A stretch of 6,137 bases of DNA from an uncultured Pseudogracilibacillus sp. (GTDB lineage: Bacteria > Bacillota > Bacilli > Bacillales > Amphibacillaceae): NCBI GenBank assembly GCA_937960785.1, contig CALGOZ010000154.1, forward strand, positions 1 to 6,137, read 5' to 3'. The position numbers were made by a program, and so were the translations under genes. Shown in pieces: positions 5,989-6,137 of this stretch; the stretch's first letter is position 1, and each line of letters begins with the position of its first letter. The notes under the pieces are model-generated. The model made no database searches. It was not told the DNA's origin and saw only the letters and a program-made list of their open reading frames with translations.

Positions 5989-6137
5989 GTTTACAAGAAG
6001 TACATTTACCGTATACAGAATTTCAAAAAAATTAATCCCGTTTACAGCAAATGCAATCACTGTATACAGAATTACAAAAAATTAAATTCCGTTTACAGCA
6101 AACACACCTACTGTATACAGAATTTCAAAAAAATTAA
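5974..6137 (+). CDS. possible 5' end of a 17-residue-repeat protein (partial, runs off edge)
   Basis: From ATG 5974 (or ATG 5965, same frame) the + strand is open to the window edge. It reads MKISF followed by three 17-residue repeats: VYKKYIYRIQNFKKINP, VYSKCNHCIQNYKKLNS and VYSKHTYCIQNFKKI (cut). Of the six frames this is the only one open through all three regular units and also through the left-edge unit; the second and third + frames and the antisense counterpart hit TAA or TGA in at least one unit. The period is exactly 17 codons, and a compensated A-run shift between the second and third units keeps the phase. The RBS is poor (only GGA at 5957-5959). The sequence is basic and rich in Tyr, Asn and Lys, with no known motif. 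It may be a real repeat protein or a non-coding minisatellite. Confidence 0.3.
   Translation, partial: MKISFVYKKYIYRIQNFKKINPVYSKCNHCIQNYKKLNSVYSKHTYCIQNFKKI
5989..6137 (+). repeat. 51-bp tandem repeat array, right edge (three units)
   Basis: Units start at G5989, G6040 and G6091, exactly 51 bp apart; the last is cut at 47 bp by the window edge. Each has GTTTACA(G/A), a 12-base variable segment, C(T/C)GTATAC, then an A-rich tail ending in TTAA. Variation is concentrated in the 12-base segment. The array belongs to the same family, in the same orientation, as positions 1-66. Confidence 0.92.

Noticed and set aside
5989..6137. CRISPR array
   Set aside because: The variable part is only about 12 bases inside a 51-bp period, the rest including the A-rich tail is repeated, the frame is open, and no cas gene is near.

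Overview
The window looks like chromosome from a low-GC Gram-positive spore-former of the Bacillaceae (Bacillus sensu lato). The base composition is AT-rich, Shine-Dalgarno sites are strong (GGAGG 7 nt before the start for the macro-domain and UbiB genes), terminators are short hairpins with T-runs, and the protein sequences are of the kind usual in that family. I cannot name a species.

Layout. Positions 1-108 hold the end of a 51-bp tandem repeat array that is open on the + strand as a 17-residue peptide repeat. At 120-572 (-) lies a stand-alone DarG-type macro domain protein, followed at 652-1542 (-) by a ten-helix EamA/DMT transporter. Positions 1543-1907 are non-coding and carry two clear dyads. 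A small unrecognised protein (62 aa, +) lies at 1908-2096, followed by two successive intrinsic terminators. At 2387-4060 (-) is an ABC1/UbiB atypical kinase with two C-terminal membrane helices. A nitrilase lies directly upstream of it at 4104-5054 (-); the 43-bp gap suggests one nitrilase-ubiB transcript, probably from an extended -10 promoter near 5128-5136. A decayed + strand gene of about 138 codons (5296-5710, two frameshifts and two stops) follows, ending in a good terminator. From about 5906 to the right edge the 51-bp repeat family returns, first as two degenerate units and then as three regular ones that run off the edge.

How the parts fit. The four long intact genes are all on the minus strand but form at least two transcription units: nitrilase-ubiB, and the transporter with perhaps the macro gene. 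I see no shared pathway; they look like ordinary accessory or housekeeping metabolism. The distinctive features are the repeat family, present in the same orientation and codon phase at both edges, and the macro protein, which carries Leu where DarG-type hydrolases have their catalytic Lys. Because both edges lie inside the same repeat and nearly join in register, the window may be an assembly contig broken at a repeat. I see no CRISPR, IS element, tRNA or rRNA, and no defence cassette that I can support.
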